Notes: generated by a model from the sequence alone, not told the origin. Counted from the stretch's first letter, positions 33,821 to 42,723 are shown. The stretch is 64,000 bases of DNA from Streptomyces justiciae (GCF_015163075.1 NZ_JADDXU010000007.1:62001-126000); one strand, 5' to 3'. Program-made: numbers and translations.

Positions 33821-34254
33821 AGGACATCGCCATGACACGCCCCACCCCCGCCACGCACACCGCGCTGGACCAGTTGCTCACCGGCCTCGTGGACCGGGTC
33901 GCGGACGTCACGCAGGCCGTGGTGCTCTCCGACGACGGGCTGGTGGTCAGCAAGTCCACCGGGTTCCTGCGCGACGACGCCGAACGGCTGGCGGCGACCG
34001 CGTCCGGGCTGATGAGCCTCAGCAAGGGCGTCAGCATGGACTTCCGGGGCGGGCCGGTGCGGCAGGCGCTGATCGAGATGGCCAACAGCTTCCTGATACT
34101 GACCTCGGCCGGTCCCGGCGCCCATCTCGTCGTGCTGACCGGGCCGAACGCCGACGTCGGCGTGGTGGCGTACCAGATGAACATGCTGGTGAAGAAGATC
34201 GGCGAGCATCTCAGCGCGGCACCGCGGAGCGGTCTCGGTCCCACCGGCGCGTGA
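33817..34254 (+). CDS. cvnB: Conservon Roadblock/LC7 protein CvnB (conservon 1)
   Basis: A 145-aa single Roadblock/LC7 domain: LDQLLTGLVDRVADVTQAVV, LSDDGLVVSKS, LSKGVSMDFRGGPVRQALIE and HLVVLTGPNADVGVVAYQMN. Proteins of this family act as GTPase-activating or scaffolding partners; in MglB-type pairs they stimulate the small GTPase. The ATG overlaps the cvnA stop by four bases, so translation is probably coupled. A second ATG five codons in would also fit. Confidence 0.9.
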   Translation: MKDIAMTRPTPATHTALDQLLTGLVDRVADVTQAVVLSDDGLVVSKSTGFLRDDAERLAATASGLMSLSKGVSMDFRGGPVRQALIEMANSFLILTSAGPGAHLVVLTGPNADVGVVAYQMNMLVKKIGEHLSAAPRSGLGPTGA

Positions 34255-34255
34255 G

Positions 34256-34618
34256 GTGAGCGAAAGCGACGCGGTGGCGGGCCGGCTGGTACGGCCGTTC
34301 ACCCTGACCGGCGGACGGACCCGGCCCAGCCGCGCCTGCTTCACCCTCATCGCCACGGTGACTGCGGTGGATCCGCCGCCTGATCACGCACCGCGCCCGC
34401 AGCCGGAGCAGGCGCGCATCCTGCGCCGGTGCGCCCGTCCGGTGGCGGTGGCGGAGCTGGCCGCGCTGCTCGACCTGCCGGTGAGCGTGGTCGTCATCAT
34501 GCTCTGCGACCTGCTGGAGGCGGGCCTGATCACCGTCCATCCGCCGCACCCCGTCACCGACCGCACCCTGGACCTGGACCTCCTGCAGAAAGTGAGGGAC
34601 GGCCTTGGCCGGCTCTGA
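34256..34618 (+). CDS. cvnC: Conservon DUF742 protein CvnC (conservon 1)
   Basis: A 120-aa DUF742 protein, with the family opening RLVRPFTLTGGRTRP, a middle segment EQARILRRCARPVAVAELAA and winged-helix-like DLPVSVVVIMLCDLLEAGLI. The fold resembles a winged helix, yet it acts within the Cvn complex rather than as a known transcription factor. GTG 34256 lies one base after the cvnB stop. Its end overlaps cvnD by 14 bp. Confidence 0.88.
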   Translation: MSESDAVAGRLVRPFTLTGGRTRPSRACFTLIATVTAVDPPPDHAPRPQPEQARILRRCARPVAVAELAALLDLPVSVVVIMLCDLLEAGLITVHPPHPVTDRTLDLDLLQKVRDGLGRL

Positions 34619-35168
34619 AGCGCCCGACACCGTGAAGATCCTCATCGCCGGCGGGTTCGGCGTCGGCAAGACCACGATGGTCGGGTCGGTCAGTGAGATC
34701 GTGCCGCTGCGCACGGAGGAACCGCTGACCGTGGCGGGCCTGGGCGTCGACGACCTGGCCGGGATCGAGCAGAAGAAGGCCACCACGGTCGCCCTGGACT
34801 TCGGCCGGATCACCCTCAACGACCGGCTGGTGCTGTATCTGTTCGGCACCCCCGGCCAGCAGCGCTTCTGGTTCATGTGGAACGACCTGGCCGTCGGCGC
34901 GCTCGGCGCGGTGGTCCTCATCGACGTCCGCCGGCCGGAGTCGAGCTTCGCCGCCATCGACTTCTTCGAACGCCGGGACATCCCCTTCGTCGTCGCCGTC
35001 AACGGCTTCGACGGCAGCCACCCCTACCCGCCCGAAGAGATCCGCGACTCCCTCGCCCTGCCGGACGACGTCCCGGTGCTCCTCTGCGACGCCCGCGAAC
35101 GCACCTCGTCCCGAGACGTCCTGATCGCCCTCCTCGACCTGCTCATCGCCTCCGCCAAGCAGGGCTAG
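34605..35168 (+). CDS. cvnD: Conservon small GTPase CvnD (conservon 1)
   Basis: A 187-aa Ras-like GTPase of the MglA/Cvn class. P-loop AGGFGVGKTT (about residues 15-24), switch region with TTVALDFGRI, G3 LFGTPGQQRFWFMW (Gln rather than Glu after GQ), and VAVNGFDGS as the base-recognition part, a deviation from NKxD that is common in CvnD. It probably cycles between GTP and GDP under CvnB and CvnA. TTG 34605 overlaps the end of cvnC. No CvnE-type P450 follows; the next gene is the GH43 enzyme. Confidence 0.9.
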   Translation: MAGSEAPDTVKILIAGGFGVGKTTMVGSVSEIVPLRTEEPLTVAGLGVDDLAGIEQKKATTVALDFGRITLNDRLVLYLFGTPGQQRFWFMWNDLAVGALGAVVLIDVRRPESSFAAIDFFERRDIPFVVAVNGFDGSHPYPPEEIRDSLALPDDVPVLLCDARERTSSRDVLIALLDLLIASAKQG

Positions 35169-35251
35169 CTCACAGGGAAACGGCGGAAATCCGCCAACCG
35201 TGCCGGAGTGATTGACGGGTAACTCCCGCCCCTCTACTTTCCATTCGCCTC

Positions 35252-35268
35252 GTCGAACCTCGTTCGAC
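35252..35268. promoter_or_regulatory. Perfect inverted repeat upstream of the GH43 gene
   Basis: GTCGAAC at 35252-35258 and GTTCGAC at 35262-35268 flank CTC. It is 24 bases upstream of the GH43 start, in an AT-richer stretch, so it probably lies in the leader or the promoter. The half-sites resemble the actinobacterial SOS box, but the spacer is three bases rather than four. A sugar-responsive repressor is the more natural candidate. Confidence 0.5.
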
Positions 35269-35291
35269 ATATCGACCATCTGGAGAGTCGC

Positions 35292-36692
35292 ATGCCCGCA
35301 GAGCCGCCCCCCGCTCCCCACCTCTCCCGCCGTCGCCTCCTCGGCATGGCCGCCGCCGCGCCGCTCGCCGCGACCGGTGCGCTGGCGCTCGGCGCCGGGA
35401 CCGCGCACGCCGCCGACTCGGCGTACGTCATGGGGTACTTCACCGAGTCCCCGGACATGCTGGCCGCCAACTACGGTCTGCACCTGGCCGTCAGCACCGA
35501 CGGCCTCCAGTGGACCCCGCTCAACCAGAACGCCCCCGTCGCCACCCCCACCGCCGGCTCGGGCGGGCTGCGCGACCCGTTCATCCTGCGCAAGCAGGAC
35601 GGCACGTTCGTGGTGCTCGCCACCGACCTGTACGGCACCGACTGGACGTACGTCAGCCAGTACATCCACGTCTGGGACTCCACCGACCTGCGCACCTTCA
35701 CCGGCTACCGGCGCATCAAGCTGCACGACATGAACACCCACAGCTGGGCGCCGGAGGCGTTCTGGGACGCCGGCCGGGGCCAGTACGCGGTCATCTACTC
35801 GGCCGTGAACTCCAGCGGCCACAACGTCATCATGGTCAACTACACCAGCGACTTCGTGACCGCGGGCAGCCCCCAGGTCTTCTTCGACCCCGGCTACGAT
35901 GTCATCGACGGCGACATGGCGGTCGGCGTCGGCGGCTACAACTACCTGTACTTCAAGAAGAACTCGACGCTGGTCGGCGCCCGTTCGACCTCACTGAACC
36001 CGGGCAGCTTCACCGAGTTCAGCACGGCCGTCTCGCACGGCGGCACCGAGGCGCCGACGCTGGTCAAGTCCCTGACGTCGAGCACCACTTGGTACCTGTG
36101 GGGCGACACCTGGTCCCCCAACGGCGTCTTCTACGCCTGGCAGACCAGCAGTCTGGCCGCCGGCACCTGGACCGCCCTCGACCAGAAGCTCTACACCCAG
36201 CCGCTCAACTCCAAGCACCTGACGATCCACCCGATCACCACGACCGAGTACAACAACCTGATCGCCAAGTGGGGCACCCCGGCCTGGAACCGGCTCAAGT
36301 CCTACAACTACCCGGACCGTTACGTCCGGCACAGCAACTACGTCGGCCGGATCGACGCCTACGCCTTCGACCCGTACCCCGACTCCCAGTGGAAGCTGGT
36401 GCCGGGCCTCGCCGACTCGTCCGGGGTGTCGTTCCAGTCGGTGAACTACCCGTCCCGGTATCTGCGGCACTACAACTACGCGTTGCAGCTGGACGCGAAC
36501 GACGGCACGTCGACGTTCGCCGCCGACGCGACGTTCCACCGCACCGCAGGTCTCGCCAACTCCTCGTGGGCGTCGTTCCGTTCGTACAACAACCCGACCC
36601 GCTACATCCGGCACTCCAACTACGTGCTGCGGATCGACCCGATCTCCACCAGCACCGAACAGCAGGACGCGACGTTCTACGTCGGGTACTGA
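35292..36692 (+). CDS. Secreted GH43-like protein with AbfB (CBM42) domain
   Basis: A 466-aa Tat-type exoprotein. The signal SRRRLLGMAAAAPLAATGAL ends near AHA|ADS. Residues 45-330 form a five-blade propeller of GH43 type, with GLRDPFILR (Asp), HSWAPEAFWD and GGTEAPTLVKS at the usual carboxylate positions. Residues 335-466 are an AbfB domain in three repeats, each with a RYxRHxNY motif (RYVRHSNYVG, RYLRHYNYAL, RYIRHSNYVL), which binds arabinofuranosyl side chains. It probably attacks arabinoxylan or arabinan outside the cell. It is separated from conservon 1 by 123 bp and terminated by a strong hairpin. Confidence 0.88.
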   Translation: MPAEPPPAPHLSRRRLLGMAAAAPLAATGALALGAGTAHAADSAYVMGYFTESPDMLAANYGLHLAVSTDGLQWTPLNQNAPVATPTAGSGGLRDPFILRKQDGTFVVLATDLYGTDWTYVSQYIHVWDSTDLRTFTGYRRIKLHDMNTHSWAPEAFWDAGRGQYAVIYSAVNSSGHNVIMVNYTSDFVTAGSPQVFFDPGYDVIDGDMAVGVGGYNYLYFKKNSTLVGARSTSLNPGSFTEFSTAVSHGGTEAPTLVKSLTSSTTWYLWGDTWSPNGVFYAWQTSSLAAGTWTALDQKLYTQPLNSKHLTIHPITTTEYNNLIAKWGTPAWNRLKSYNYPDRYVRHSNYVGRIDAYAFDPYPDSQWKLVPGLADSSGVSFQSVNYPSRYLRHYNYALQLDANDGTSTFAADATFHRTAGLANSSWASFRSYNNPTRYIRHSNYVLRIDPISTSTEQQDATFYVGY

Positions 36693-36694
36693 GC

Positions 36695-36733
36695 ACTCGG
36701 CCGCCGGCGCGGGGTCCGCGCCGGCGGCCGAGT
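36695..36733. terminator. Bidirectional terminator hairpin
   Basis: An 18-bp perfect stem, ACTCGGCCGCCGGCGCGG at 36695-36712, pairs with 36716-36733 around the loop GGT. It lies between the convergent GH43 and OpuAC-type genes and can serve both. There is no T-tract on either side, which is usual for Streptomyces. Confidence 0.85.
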
Positions 36734-36747
36734 CCGAGTGACCGGCG

Positions 36748-37713
36748 TCAGGACGCCAGACCGGCCGTCTTCAGCCAGTCCTTCGCGACGTCCAGCGGGT
36801 CCTTGTTGTCCAGCTGCACCTGGGAGTCCAGGTCGAGGAGCGTCTTGGTGTCCAGCTTCGCCGAGACCGCGTTGAGTGCGTCCACGCCCTCCTGGGAGAG
36901 GCCGCTCTTGTAGACCAGCGGGGTCACGTTCGCGAACCCGAAGAGGTTCTCCGGGTCCTGGAGGACCACGAACTTGTTCTTCGTGATGTTCGGGTCGGTG
37001 GTGAAGATGTCCGCGGCCTGCACGGTGTTCTTCGTCAGTGCCGCCACGGTCAGCGGGCCGCCCGCGTCGAGCGCCTTGAAGGACTTGAACTTCAGCCCGT
37101 ACACCGACTCCAGGCCCTTCAGGCCCTGCTGCCGGGTCTGGAACTCGGGCGAGCCGCCGATCACCATCTCGGGGGCCGCGTCCTTGAGGTCCGCGAGGGT
37201 GGACTCGCCGGTGAGGCTGTACTTCTTGGCGGTCTCCGCGTTGATGCTGACGGAGTCCTTGTCCTCGGCGGGCGACGACTCCAGCAGCGTCAGCTTGCTG
37301 TCGAGCTTGGCCTTGACGGCCGTGTTGACCTCGTCGGCCGACTTCTGCTCCGCCTTGGCGTCGAGGTACGACAGCAGCGAGCCGTTGTACTCGGGCAGGA
37401 CGGTGATGGAGCCGTTCTTCAGCAGCCCGTAAGTGACCTCACGGGAGCCGACGTTGGGCTTGTAAGTGACCTTGATGCCCTTGGCCTTCAGGGCCTCGCC
37501 GTAGATGTCGGCGAGCAGGATGCTCTCGGCGAAGTTGTTGGAGCCGACGACGACCGTGTCGCCGCTCGCCGCCTTGCCGGTGTCCTCGGCCAGAGGGTCG
37601 GAACCGTCGTCGGAGCCGCATCCCGCGAGCAGGGCCGCCGAGGCGGCGAGCGCGACGGCCATCGCGCCGGGATGCTTCCGAAGGGACCTGCTGCGTGGGG
37701 CGTTGGAAGTCAC
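36748..37713 (-). CDS. Osmoprotectant (glycine betaine/choline) ABC transporter binding lipoprotein
   Basis: A 321-aa lipoprotein with lipobox LLAGC (Cys about residue 32) and an OpuAC fold: VVVGSNNFAESILLADIYGE, YKPNVGSREVTYGLL, LPEYNGSLLSYL and IFTTDPNITKNKFVVLQDP. This is the OpuBC/OpuCC class that binds quaternary ammonium compounds through an aromatic cage. GTG 37713 is the start. The matching permeases and ATPase are probably those at 43.3-45.8 kb, in the same orientation but 5.6 kb away. A long leader region lies upstream. Confidence 0.88.
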   Translation of the reverse strand: MTSNAPRSRSLRKHPGAMAVALAASAALLAGCGSDDGSDPLAEDTGKAASGDTVVVGSNNFAESILLADIYGEALKAKGIKVTYKPNVGSREVTYGLLKNGSITVLPEYNGSLLSYLDAKAEQKSADEVNTAVKAKLDSKLTLLESSPAEDKDSVSINAETAKKYSLTGESTLADLKDAAPEMVIGGSPEFQTRQQGLKGLESVYGLKFKSFKALDAGGPLTVAALTKNTVQAADIFTTDPNITKNKFVVLQDPENLFGFANVTPLVYKSGLSQEGVDALNAVSAKLDTKTLLDLDSQVQLDNKDPLDVAKDWLKTAGLAS

Positions 37714-38008
37714 GATTCCCGTTCCGGGCTGTGTGGGCTGATGAGAGACAGAGATAAAGACAGGAGTTGGTGCGGGACAAACACGTGCACTGATCCAATC
37801 CAGCCAGTTCTTGATCAGTCAAGAGATGCCCGGTCACCAATTGGCGTCGATATGTTGCCTGTTGTGAACAACAAGTTAAGCGACCCGCAAGGCGGCGCGC
37901 CCGGCCCGTAATGGATTCTTGACACAGGCGAACATGATCCACATCCCTGGGAGACGGTAGTCTCCGGTTTGTTGGCGAGCGATCAGAATCGGTCATGAAG
38001 GAGGCCTG
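37714..38008. promoter_or_regulatory. Divergent intergenic region, binding lipoprotein and conservon 2
   Basis: This 295-bp gap is AT-richer than its surroundings. It contains ACTGATC (37789-37795) and its complement GATCAGT (37813-37819), an inverted pair in the leader of the binding-protein gene; the short palindrome GTTGT-GA-ACAAC near 37861; and a TTGACA hexamer at 37919-37924 facing conservon 2 with no clear -10 at normal spacing. GAGAC-GGTA-GTCTC lies at 37951-37964. Confidence 0.5.
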
Positions 38009-40357
38009 TTGTCCATACGGGGTTTCACCGACCGCTGGACCTTCAGGCGCAAGCTCAACCTGCTGGTCGGCGTGCCGCTGACCGTGGTCGCGGTGCTGCT
38101 CGCCTACCTCATCACCGACCAGGTCGGCCGGTCCACGGACGCCTCGGACGCGGCCCGGCTGGTCCGGGACAGCAGCGAGGTCGCGACGCTGGTGGACCGG
38201 CTGGAGGCCGAGCACCAGCAGGCGATCCTGCTCTCCGTGCGCCACGAGGCCACCAACGACGGCGGCACCCCCTCCCAGGACGCCTACCGCGACGCACAGG
38301 TCGCCGTGGACCGGCAGGTCCAGAAGGTCCGCGAGGCCTTCGGCGGCCGGCTCCCCGCCGAGGAGGCCCAGGCCCTCAAGGAGATCGACGGCCTGGAGAG
38401 CCTGCGCAACACCGTCGAGCAGGCCTACCTCCCCGCCGACAACATCGACCCGGCCTACACCAGCGCCGCCAAGGCCCTCATCGACGGCCTCGGCCTGGAC
38501 CGCAACTCCGCCCTCGCGGCCACCTTCACCGGCAACCTCCTCGACTCGCTGCTGCGCGCCGACGCCGCCCACAGCGCCTTCGAGACCGGCGTCTTCTCCG
38601 CCACGACCGGCGACTCCAACGCACTCATCGAGTTCATCGGCGCCATCGGCTCCCACGACGAGTACACCCACCAGGCCGACCGCTTCGCCCGGTTCGCCAC
38701 CGAGGCGCAGGCCGAGCAGCTCGCCGGCATCGAGCACAACAGCGCCCAGGCCGTCATCAACGAGCAGTACGCCGAACTCCAGATCGACCCCAGCTCCCTG
38801 CAGGCCGGCTCCCCCGCCGAGATCCGCGACGCGTTCCGCACCGCCTTCGACTCCTACCCGTCGTACCGCAAGCAGGCCAGCATCCGGCTCGGCATCACCA
38901 CCTCCCTCATCGACCAGATCGCCGACCGCGCCGACGAGGCCTCCGCCGACGCCCTGCACAACGCCGTCCTGCTGCTGGGCCTCGCCCTCCTCGGCTTCCT
39001 CCTGTGGTTCGCGCTCTCGGTGGCGGTACGGCGCTCCGTGGTCCGCCCGGTGCAGGCGCTGACCGGCGCCGCCCGGCAGGTCGCCGACGTCGCCGAGCGC
39101 GAGCTGGCCCGGGTCGCCGACGACGACGCCGAGGACGACGCCCCGCCGCGGCTCGGCGAGGTGCCGGTGACCGCGCGCGACGAGATCGGCGACCTCGCCG
39201 AGGCCTTCAACCACGTGCAGACCACCGCGGTCGCCCTGCTCCAGCGCCAGGTCCTCAGCCGCCGCAACGTCGCCGAGATGTTCGGCAACGTCGGCCGCCG
39301 GGTCAGCAACCTCACCTCCCGGCAGCTGGCGCTGATCGACGCCGTGGAGCGCGGCGAGACCGACCCCGAGCTCCTCGAACGCCTCTACAGCATCGACCAC
39401 ATCGCGGTCCGCCTGCGCCGCAACGCCGACAGCCTGATGCTGCTCGCCGGCATCCGCGAGACCGGCCTCGGCTCCGGCCCTGCCGCGCTCACCAACGTCG
39501 TACGGGCCGCGCTGGGGCAGATCGAGGGCTTCCGCCGGGTCCAGCTCCAGGCCCGCAGCGAGGTCATGGTCGAGCCGGACGTCATCGGCGACCTGACCCT
39601 GATGGTCGCCGAACTCGTCGAGAACGCCGTGTCGTTCTCGCCCGAGGGCAGCCCGGTCGAGGTGACCGTGCAGAACGCGTCCGAGGGCGCCGTGATCGTG
39701 GTCGCGGACCACGGCCTGGGCATGAGCGCCGACCGGCTCGCCGAGGAGAACGCCCGCCTGGTGCGCCGCGAACGCCTCGATCTCGTCCCCACCAAGGTGC
39801 TCGGTCTCTTCGTGGTCGGCACGCTCGCCCGGCGCTGGGAGATCTCCGTCGCCCTGACCCGCACCGCGGGCGGCGGCGTCACGGCCGAGGTGACCCTGCC
39901 GTCCTCGCTGCTGCTACCGGCGGCGGCCGTGGCAGCGCCGACCGCGACGACCCCGGCGGCCGAGCACACCGACACCGGTCCGCGTCCCGCGTCCGACGAC
40001 CCCACGGGCCCGCTGCCCCGCCGGATTCCCCGCCGCGAGGCCTCCGACGAGACCCCCCTCATCCCCGCGGCCCGCAGCGGCGAAGCGCCCGTCGCCGACG
40101 CCCCGGGCGCCTCCCGTCCCCTGCGCCGCCGCGTCCGCGGCGCCACCCTCCACACCACCACCGGCACGGTCGCCGAGCCGGTCGTACGGCAGGAGGCCCG
40201 CCCCGCCGACGCGGAGGCCGTCCGCTCCGCCCTCGACGAGTTCGAGGCCGCCGTGGAACGCGCCCACCGCGACACGGGCACGCACAACGTCGTGGTGCCC
40301 GAGGCACCCTCCACCCCGCAAGACCAGAACCACCTCCCGGAAGGAGCGGAGCAGTGA
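38009..40357 (+). CDS. cvnA: Conservon sensor kinase-like protein CvnA (conservon 2)
   Basis: A 782-aa relative of the first CvnA, with helices near 20-40 and 310-335 around an extracellular nitrate-sensing-like helical domain, then a HAMP-like segment and a kinase-like core. Here the motif SIDHIAVRLRRNADSLMLLAG keeps the conserved His that the first copy has lost. N-box AELVENAVSFSPEGSP and DHGLGMSADRLAEEN are intact. The Pro/Ala-rich tail is about 150 residues. TTG 38009 is chosen because AAGGAGG lies four bases upstream, one of the best ribosome binding sites in the window. It overlaps cvnB (GTGA). Confidence 0.92.
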   Translation: MSIRGFTDRWTFRRKLNLLVGVPLTVVAVLLAYLITDQVGRSTDASDAARLVRDSSEVATLVDRLEAEHQQAILLSVRHEATNDGGTPSQDAYRDAQVAVDRQVQKVREAFGGRLPAEEAQALKEIDGLESLRNTVEQAYLPADNIDPAYTSAAKALIDGLGLDRNSALAATFTGNLLDSLLRADAAHSAFETGVFSATTGDSNALIEFIGAIGSHDEYTHQADRFARFATEAQAEQLAGIEHNSAQAVINEQYAELQIDPSSLQAGSPAEIRDAFRTAFDSYPSYRKQASIRLGITTSLIDQIADRADEASADALHNAVLLLGLALLGFLLWFALSVAVRRSVVRPVQALTGAARQVADVAERELARVADDDAEDDAPPRLGEVPVTARDEIGDLAEAFNHVQTTAVALLQRQVLSRRNVAEMFGNVGRRVSNLTSRQLALIDAVERGETDPELLERLYSIDHIAVRLRRNADSLMLLAGIRETGLGSGPAALTNVVRAALGQIEGFRRVQLQARSEVMVEPDVIGDLTLMVAELVENAVSFSPEGSPVEVTVQNASEGAVIVVADHGLGMSADRLAEENARLVRRERLDLVPTKVLGLFVVGTLARRWEISVALTRTAGGGVTAEVTLPSSLLLPAAAVAAPTATTPAAEHTDTGPRPASDDPTGPLPRRIPRREASDETPLIPAARSGEAPVADAPGASRPLRRRVRGATLHTTTGTVAEPVVRQEARPADAEAVRSALDEFEAAVERAHRDTGTHNVVVPEAPSTPQDQNHLPEGAEQ

Positions 40358-40803
40358 GTGAGCCGATCTCGGCCGAACTCAAGGCCGCCGCAGCCGACTT
40401 CACCTGGCTGTTGAATCGTTTCGCGACCGAGACCGCGGGCGTCGTCGACGCCATCGCCGTCTCCTCCGACGGACTGCTCATCGCGGTCTCCGAACTCCGC
40501 GAACACGCCGACTCCGAACGCCTCGCCGCGATCGTCTCCGGCATCACCAGTCTGGCGGCGGGCGCCTCCGGCAACTACGGGCTCGGCGGCCTCAACAAGG
40601 TCATCATCGACCTGGAGGGCGGCCACGTCCTGGTCTCCGCGATCGGCAGCGGTGCCGTCCTCGGCGTGGTCACCGACAAGGAGGCCAAGCTCGGCAACAT
40701 CGCCTACGAGATGACGGTGTTCGCCAACCGGGCCGGCAGCGCGCTCAGCCCCCAGCTGGTGCTCGCGCTGAAGAACAGCGTCGGCTCACCGTCGGCGCTG
40801 TAG
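40354..40803 (+). CDS. cvnB: Conservon Roadblock/LC7 protein CvnB (conservon 2)
   Basis: A 149-aa Roadblock/LC7 protein: AADFTWLLNRFATETAGVVD, AVSSDGLLIAVSE, YGLGGLNKVIIDLEGGHVLV and AYEMTVFANRAGSALSPQLV. GTG 40354 overlaps the cvnA stop by four bases. It is the more typical of the two CvnB copies, and shares little beyond the fold with the conservon 1 copy, so the two systems are not a recent duplication. Confidence 0.92.
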   Translation: MSEPISAELKAAAADFTWLLNRFATETAGVVDAIAVSSDGLLIAVSELREHADSERLAAIVSGITSLAAGASGNYGLGGLNKVIIDLEGGHVLVSAIGSGAVLGVVTDKEAKLGNIAYEMTVFANRAGSALSPQLVLALKNSVGSPSAL

Positions 40804-40822
40804 ACCGGGACGGACACATTCC

Positions 40823-41248
40823 ATGGCGGACGGCTCCCCACCCCCGGGCGACGACCCGGTCGGCCCCGCCCCCGCCGTACGGCCGTTCCTGGTCACCGCC
40901 GGCCGGGTGGCGGCCGGTCCGACCGGGCGGGCGATGCCCGTCGAGACCCAGGTGGTGGCCACCATCGAGGGTCTCGGCGCGCTCGACGGGCTCTCCTTCG
41001 AACAGCACGACATCGTCGCCGCCTGCCGCCGTCCGCAGTCCATCGCGGAGCTCGCGGCCCGGCTGCGGCTGCATCTCAACGTGGTCCGGGTCCTCGCCGA
41101 GGACCTGCGCGAAGAGGGGCGGCTGACGGTGCACGTGCCCGACTCCGAAGCCACGCACGACGCTTCCGTCCTGCGCAGACTGATCGATGGCCTGCGCGCC
41201 ATCCCCGACTCCGGGAAGGTACTCCGTGACAACGGCGACAACGGCTGA
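40823..41248 (+). CDS. cvnC: Conservon DUF742 protein CvnC (conservon 2)
   Basis: A 141-aa DUF742 protein with AVRPFLVTAGRVAAG, ALDGLSFEQHDIVAACRRPQ and the winged-helix-like SIAELAARLRLHLNVVRVLA. The C-terminal tail extends past the fold. It starts 19 bp after cvnB and overlaps cvnD by 23 bp. Confidence 0.9.
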   Translation: MADGSPPPGDDPVGPAPAVRPFLVTAGRVAAGPTGRAMPVETQVVATIEGLGALDGLSFEQHDIVAACRRPQSIAELAARLRLHLNVVRVLAEDLREEGRLTVHVPDSEATHDASVLRRLIDGLRAIPDSGKVLRDNGDNG

Positions 41249-41810
41249 ACCGGCCGCCGTACGACCGCCGCTGCCGGTCAAGATGGTGATCGCGGGCGGC
41301 TTCGGCGTGGGCAAGACCACCGCCGTCGGCTCGATCTCCGAGATCGAGCCGCTGACCACCGAGGCGGCCATCACCGAGGTCGCGGCGGGCGTGGACGACC
41401 TCTCGCTCACCCCGCAGAAGACCACGACGACGGTCGCGATGGACTTCGGCTGCATCACCATCGACCCGACCCTGAAGCTGTATCTGTTCGGCACGCCCGG
41501 GCAGGAGCGGTTCGGGTTCATGTGGGACGACATCGTCGAGGGCGCGGTCGGCGGGCTGGTCATCGTCGACACCCGGCGGCTCGACGACTGCTACGCCGCC
41601 GTCGACTACTTCGAGCACAAGCGGATCCCGTTCGCGGTCGCCGCCAACGCCTTCGACGGCAAGGTCGAGCACACCCTGGACGAGGTCCGCTGGGCGCTCG
41701 ACGTCGCCGACCACGTCCCCGTCGTCGTCTTCGACGCGCGCGAGACCGGATCGGTGCGGGACGCCCTGCTCGTCGTACTCGAACTGGCACTGGCCCGCAC
41801 CGAGTCCTGA
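41226..41810 (+). CDS. cvnD: Conservon small GTPase CvnD (conservon 2)
   Basis: A 194-aa GTPase with P-loop AGGFGVGKTTAVG (about residues 23-35), threonine-rich switch (KTTTTVAMDFG), G3 LFGTPGQERFGFMWDD with the normal Glu, and VAANAFDGK at the base-recognition position. GTG 41226 with GGGAAGG upstream is preferred. It ends five bases before the convergent sigJ stop. Confidence 0.92.
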   Translation: MTTATTAEPAAVRPPLPVKMVIAGGFGVGKTTAVGSISEIEPLTTEAAITEVAAGVDDLSLTPQKTTTTVAMDFGCITIDPTLKLYLFGTPGQERFGFMWDDIVEGAVGGLVIVDTRRLDDCYAAVDYFEHKRIPFAVAANAFDGKVEHTLDEVRWALDVADHVPVVVFDARETGSVRDALLVVLELALARTES

Positions 41811-41815
41811 CCCCC

Positions 41816-42688
41816 TCAGCGACTCACCGCGGTCTCCCGGTCCAGGCGGGACAGCTTCTCGGGGTTGCGCACCGCGTACAGGCCGGTGATCCGGCCGTCG
41901 TCGATGCGCACCGCCATGACGCTGTGGACGGCGCCGTCCTGGAAGAGGGTGAGCGCCGGGTAGCCGTTGACCCGCGTGGGCCGCATCGACAGCGTGCCGG
42001 TGATGTTGCCGAGCACCCGGGCCACCTGCGCGGCGCCGACGATGGGCGCGGGCGCGGCCTGCACGACGCCGCCGCCGTCGGCCAGCAGGACGATGTCCGG
42101 TGCGATCAGGTCCAGCAGCCCCTGGAGGTCGCCGGTCTCGACGGCGCCGCGGAACGCGTCCAGGACGCCCCGGGTCTCGGCCGGGGAGACGATCTCGCGC
42201 GGGCGGCGGGCCGCGACATGGGCCCGGGCCCGGTGCGCGATCTGCCGCACCGCCGCCGGGCTCTTCTCGACGGCCTCCGCGATCTCGTCGTACCCCAGGT
42301 CGAACACCTCGCGCAGCACGAACACCGCGCGTTCGGTCGGCGTCAGGGTCTCCAGGACCAGCAGCATCGCCATCGAGACGCTGTCGGCGAGTTCGACGTC
42401 CTCGGCGACGTCGGGGGCGGTGAGCAGCGGTTCGGGCAGCCAGGGGCCGACGTAGGTCTCCTTGCGGCGGCGCAGGGTGCGCAGCCTGGTCAGGGCCTGG
42501 CGGGTGGTCGTACGGACCAGGTAGGCGCGCGGCTCGCGGACCGTCTCGTGGTCGACGTCCGCCCAGCGCAGCCAGGTCTCCTGGAGGACGTCCTCGGCGT
42601 CGGCGGCGGAGCCGAGCATCTCGTAGGCGACGGTGAAGAGCAGGTTGCGGTGGGCGACGAAGGCCTCGGTGGCGTCCTGTGGGTCCAT
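41816..42688 (-). CDS. sigJ: ECF41 family RNA polymerase sigma factor SigJ
   Basis: A 290-aa ECF sigma factor with a fused SnoaL-like C-terminal domain. Region 2 is FTVAYEMLGSAADAEDVLQE, region 4 is LTPTERAVFVLREVF then YDEIAEAVEKSPAAVRQIAH. ECF41 hallmarks are all present: WLPEP in the linker (about residues 83-87), LADGGG in the extension and NGYPA near the end. In this group the C-terminal domain controls activity in place of a separate anti-sigma factor. ATG 42688 lies only a few bases after the likely transcription start, so the message may be nearly leaderless. It is divergent from its usual partner gene. Confidence 0.93.
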   Translation of the reverse strand: MDPQDATEAFVAHRNLLFTVAYEMLGSAADAEDVLQETWLRWADVDHETVREPRAYLVRTTTRQALTRLRTLRRRKETYVGPWLPEPLLTAPDVAEDVELADSVSMAMLLVLETLTPTERAVFVLREVFDLGYDEIAEAVEKSPAAVRQIAHRARAHVAARRPREIVSPAETRGVLDAFRGAVETGDLQGLLDLIAPDIVLLADGGGVVQAAPAPIVGAAQVARVLGNITGTLSMRPTRVNGYPALTLFQDGAVHSVMAVRIDDGRITGLYAVRNPEKLSRLDRETAVSR

Positions 42689-42696
42689 ACGCACAA

Positions 42697-42723
42697 GACG
42701 CCGCTCCCGGCGGTCCTGTGACA
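42697..42723 (-). promoter_or_regulatory. ECF41-type promoter of sigJ
   Basis: On the minus strand the sequence reads TGTCACA (42723-42717), 16 bases, CGTC (42700-42697). This equals the pattern TGTCACA-N16-CGTC described for ECF41 sigma factors. It sits eight bases before the sigJ start codon, consistent with autoregulation. Confidence 0.85.

Noticed and set aside
35252..35268. LexA (SOS) box
   Set aside because: The half-sites fit TCGAAC/GTTCGA, but the spacer is three bases instead of four, and the downstream gene is not a repair gene.
37919..37924. TTGACA as -35 of conservon 2
   Set aside because: No acceptable -10 occurs 16-19 bp downstream, so I do not call a promoter.
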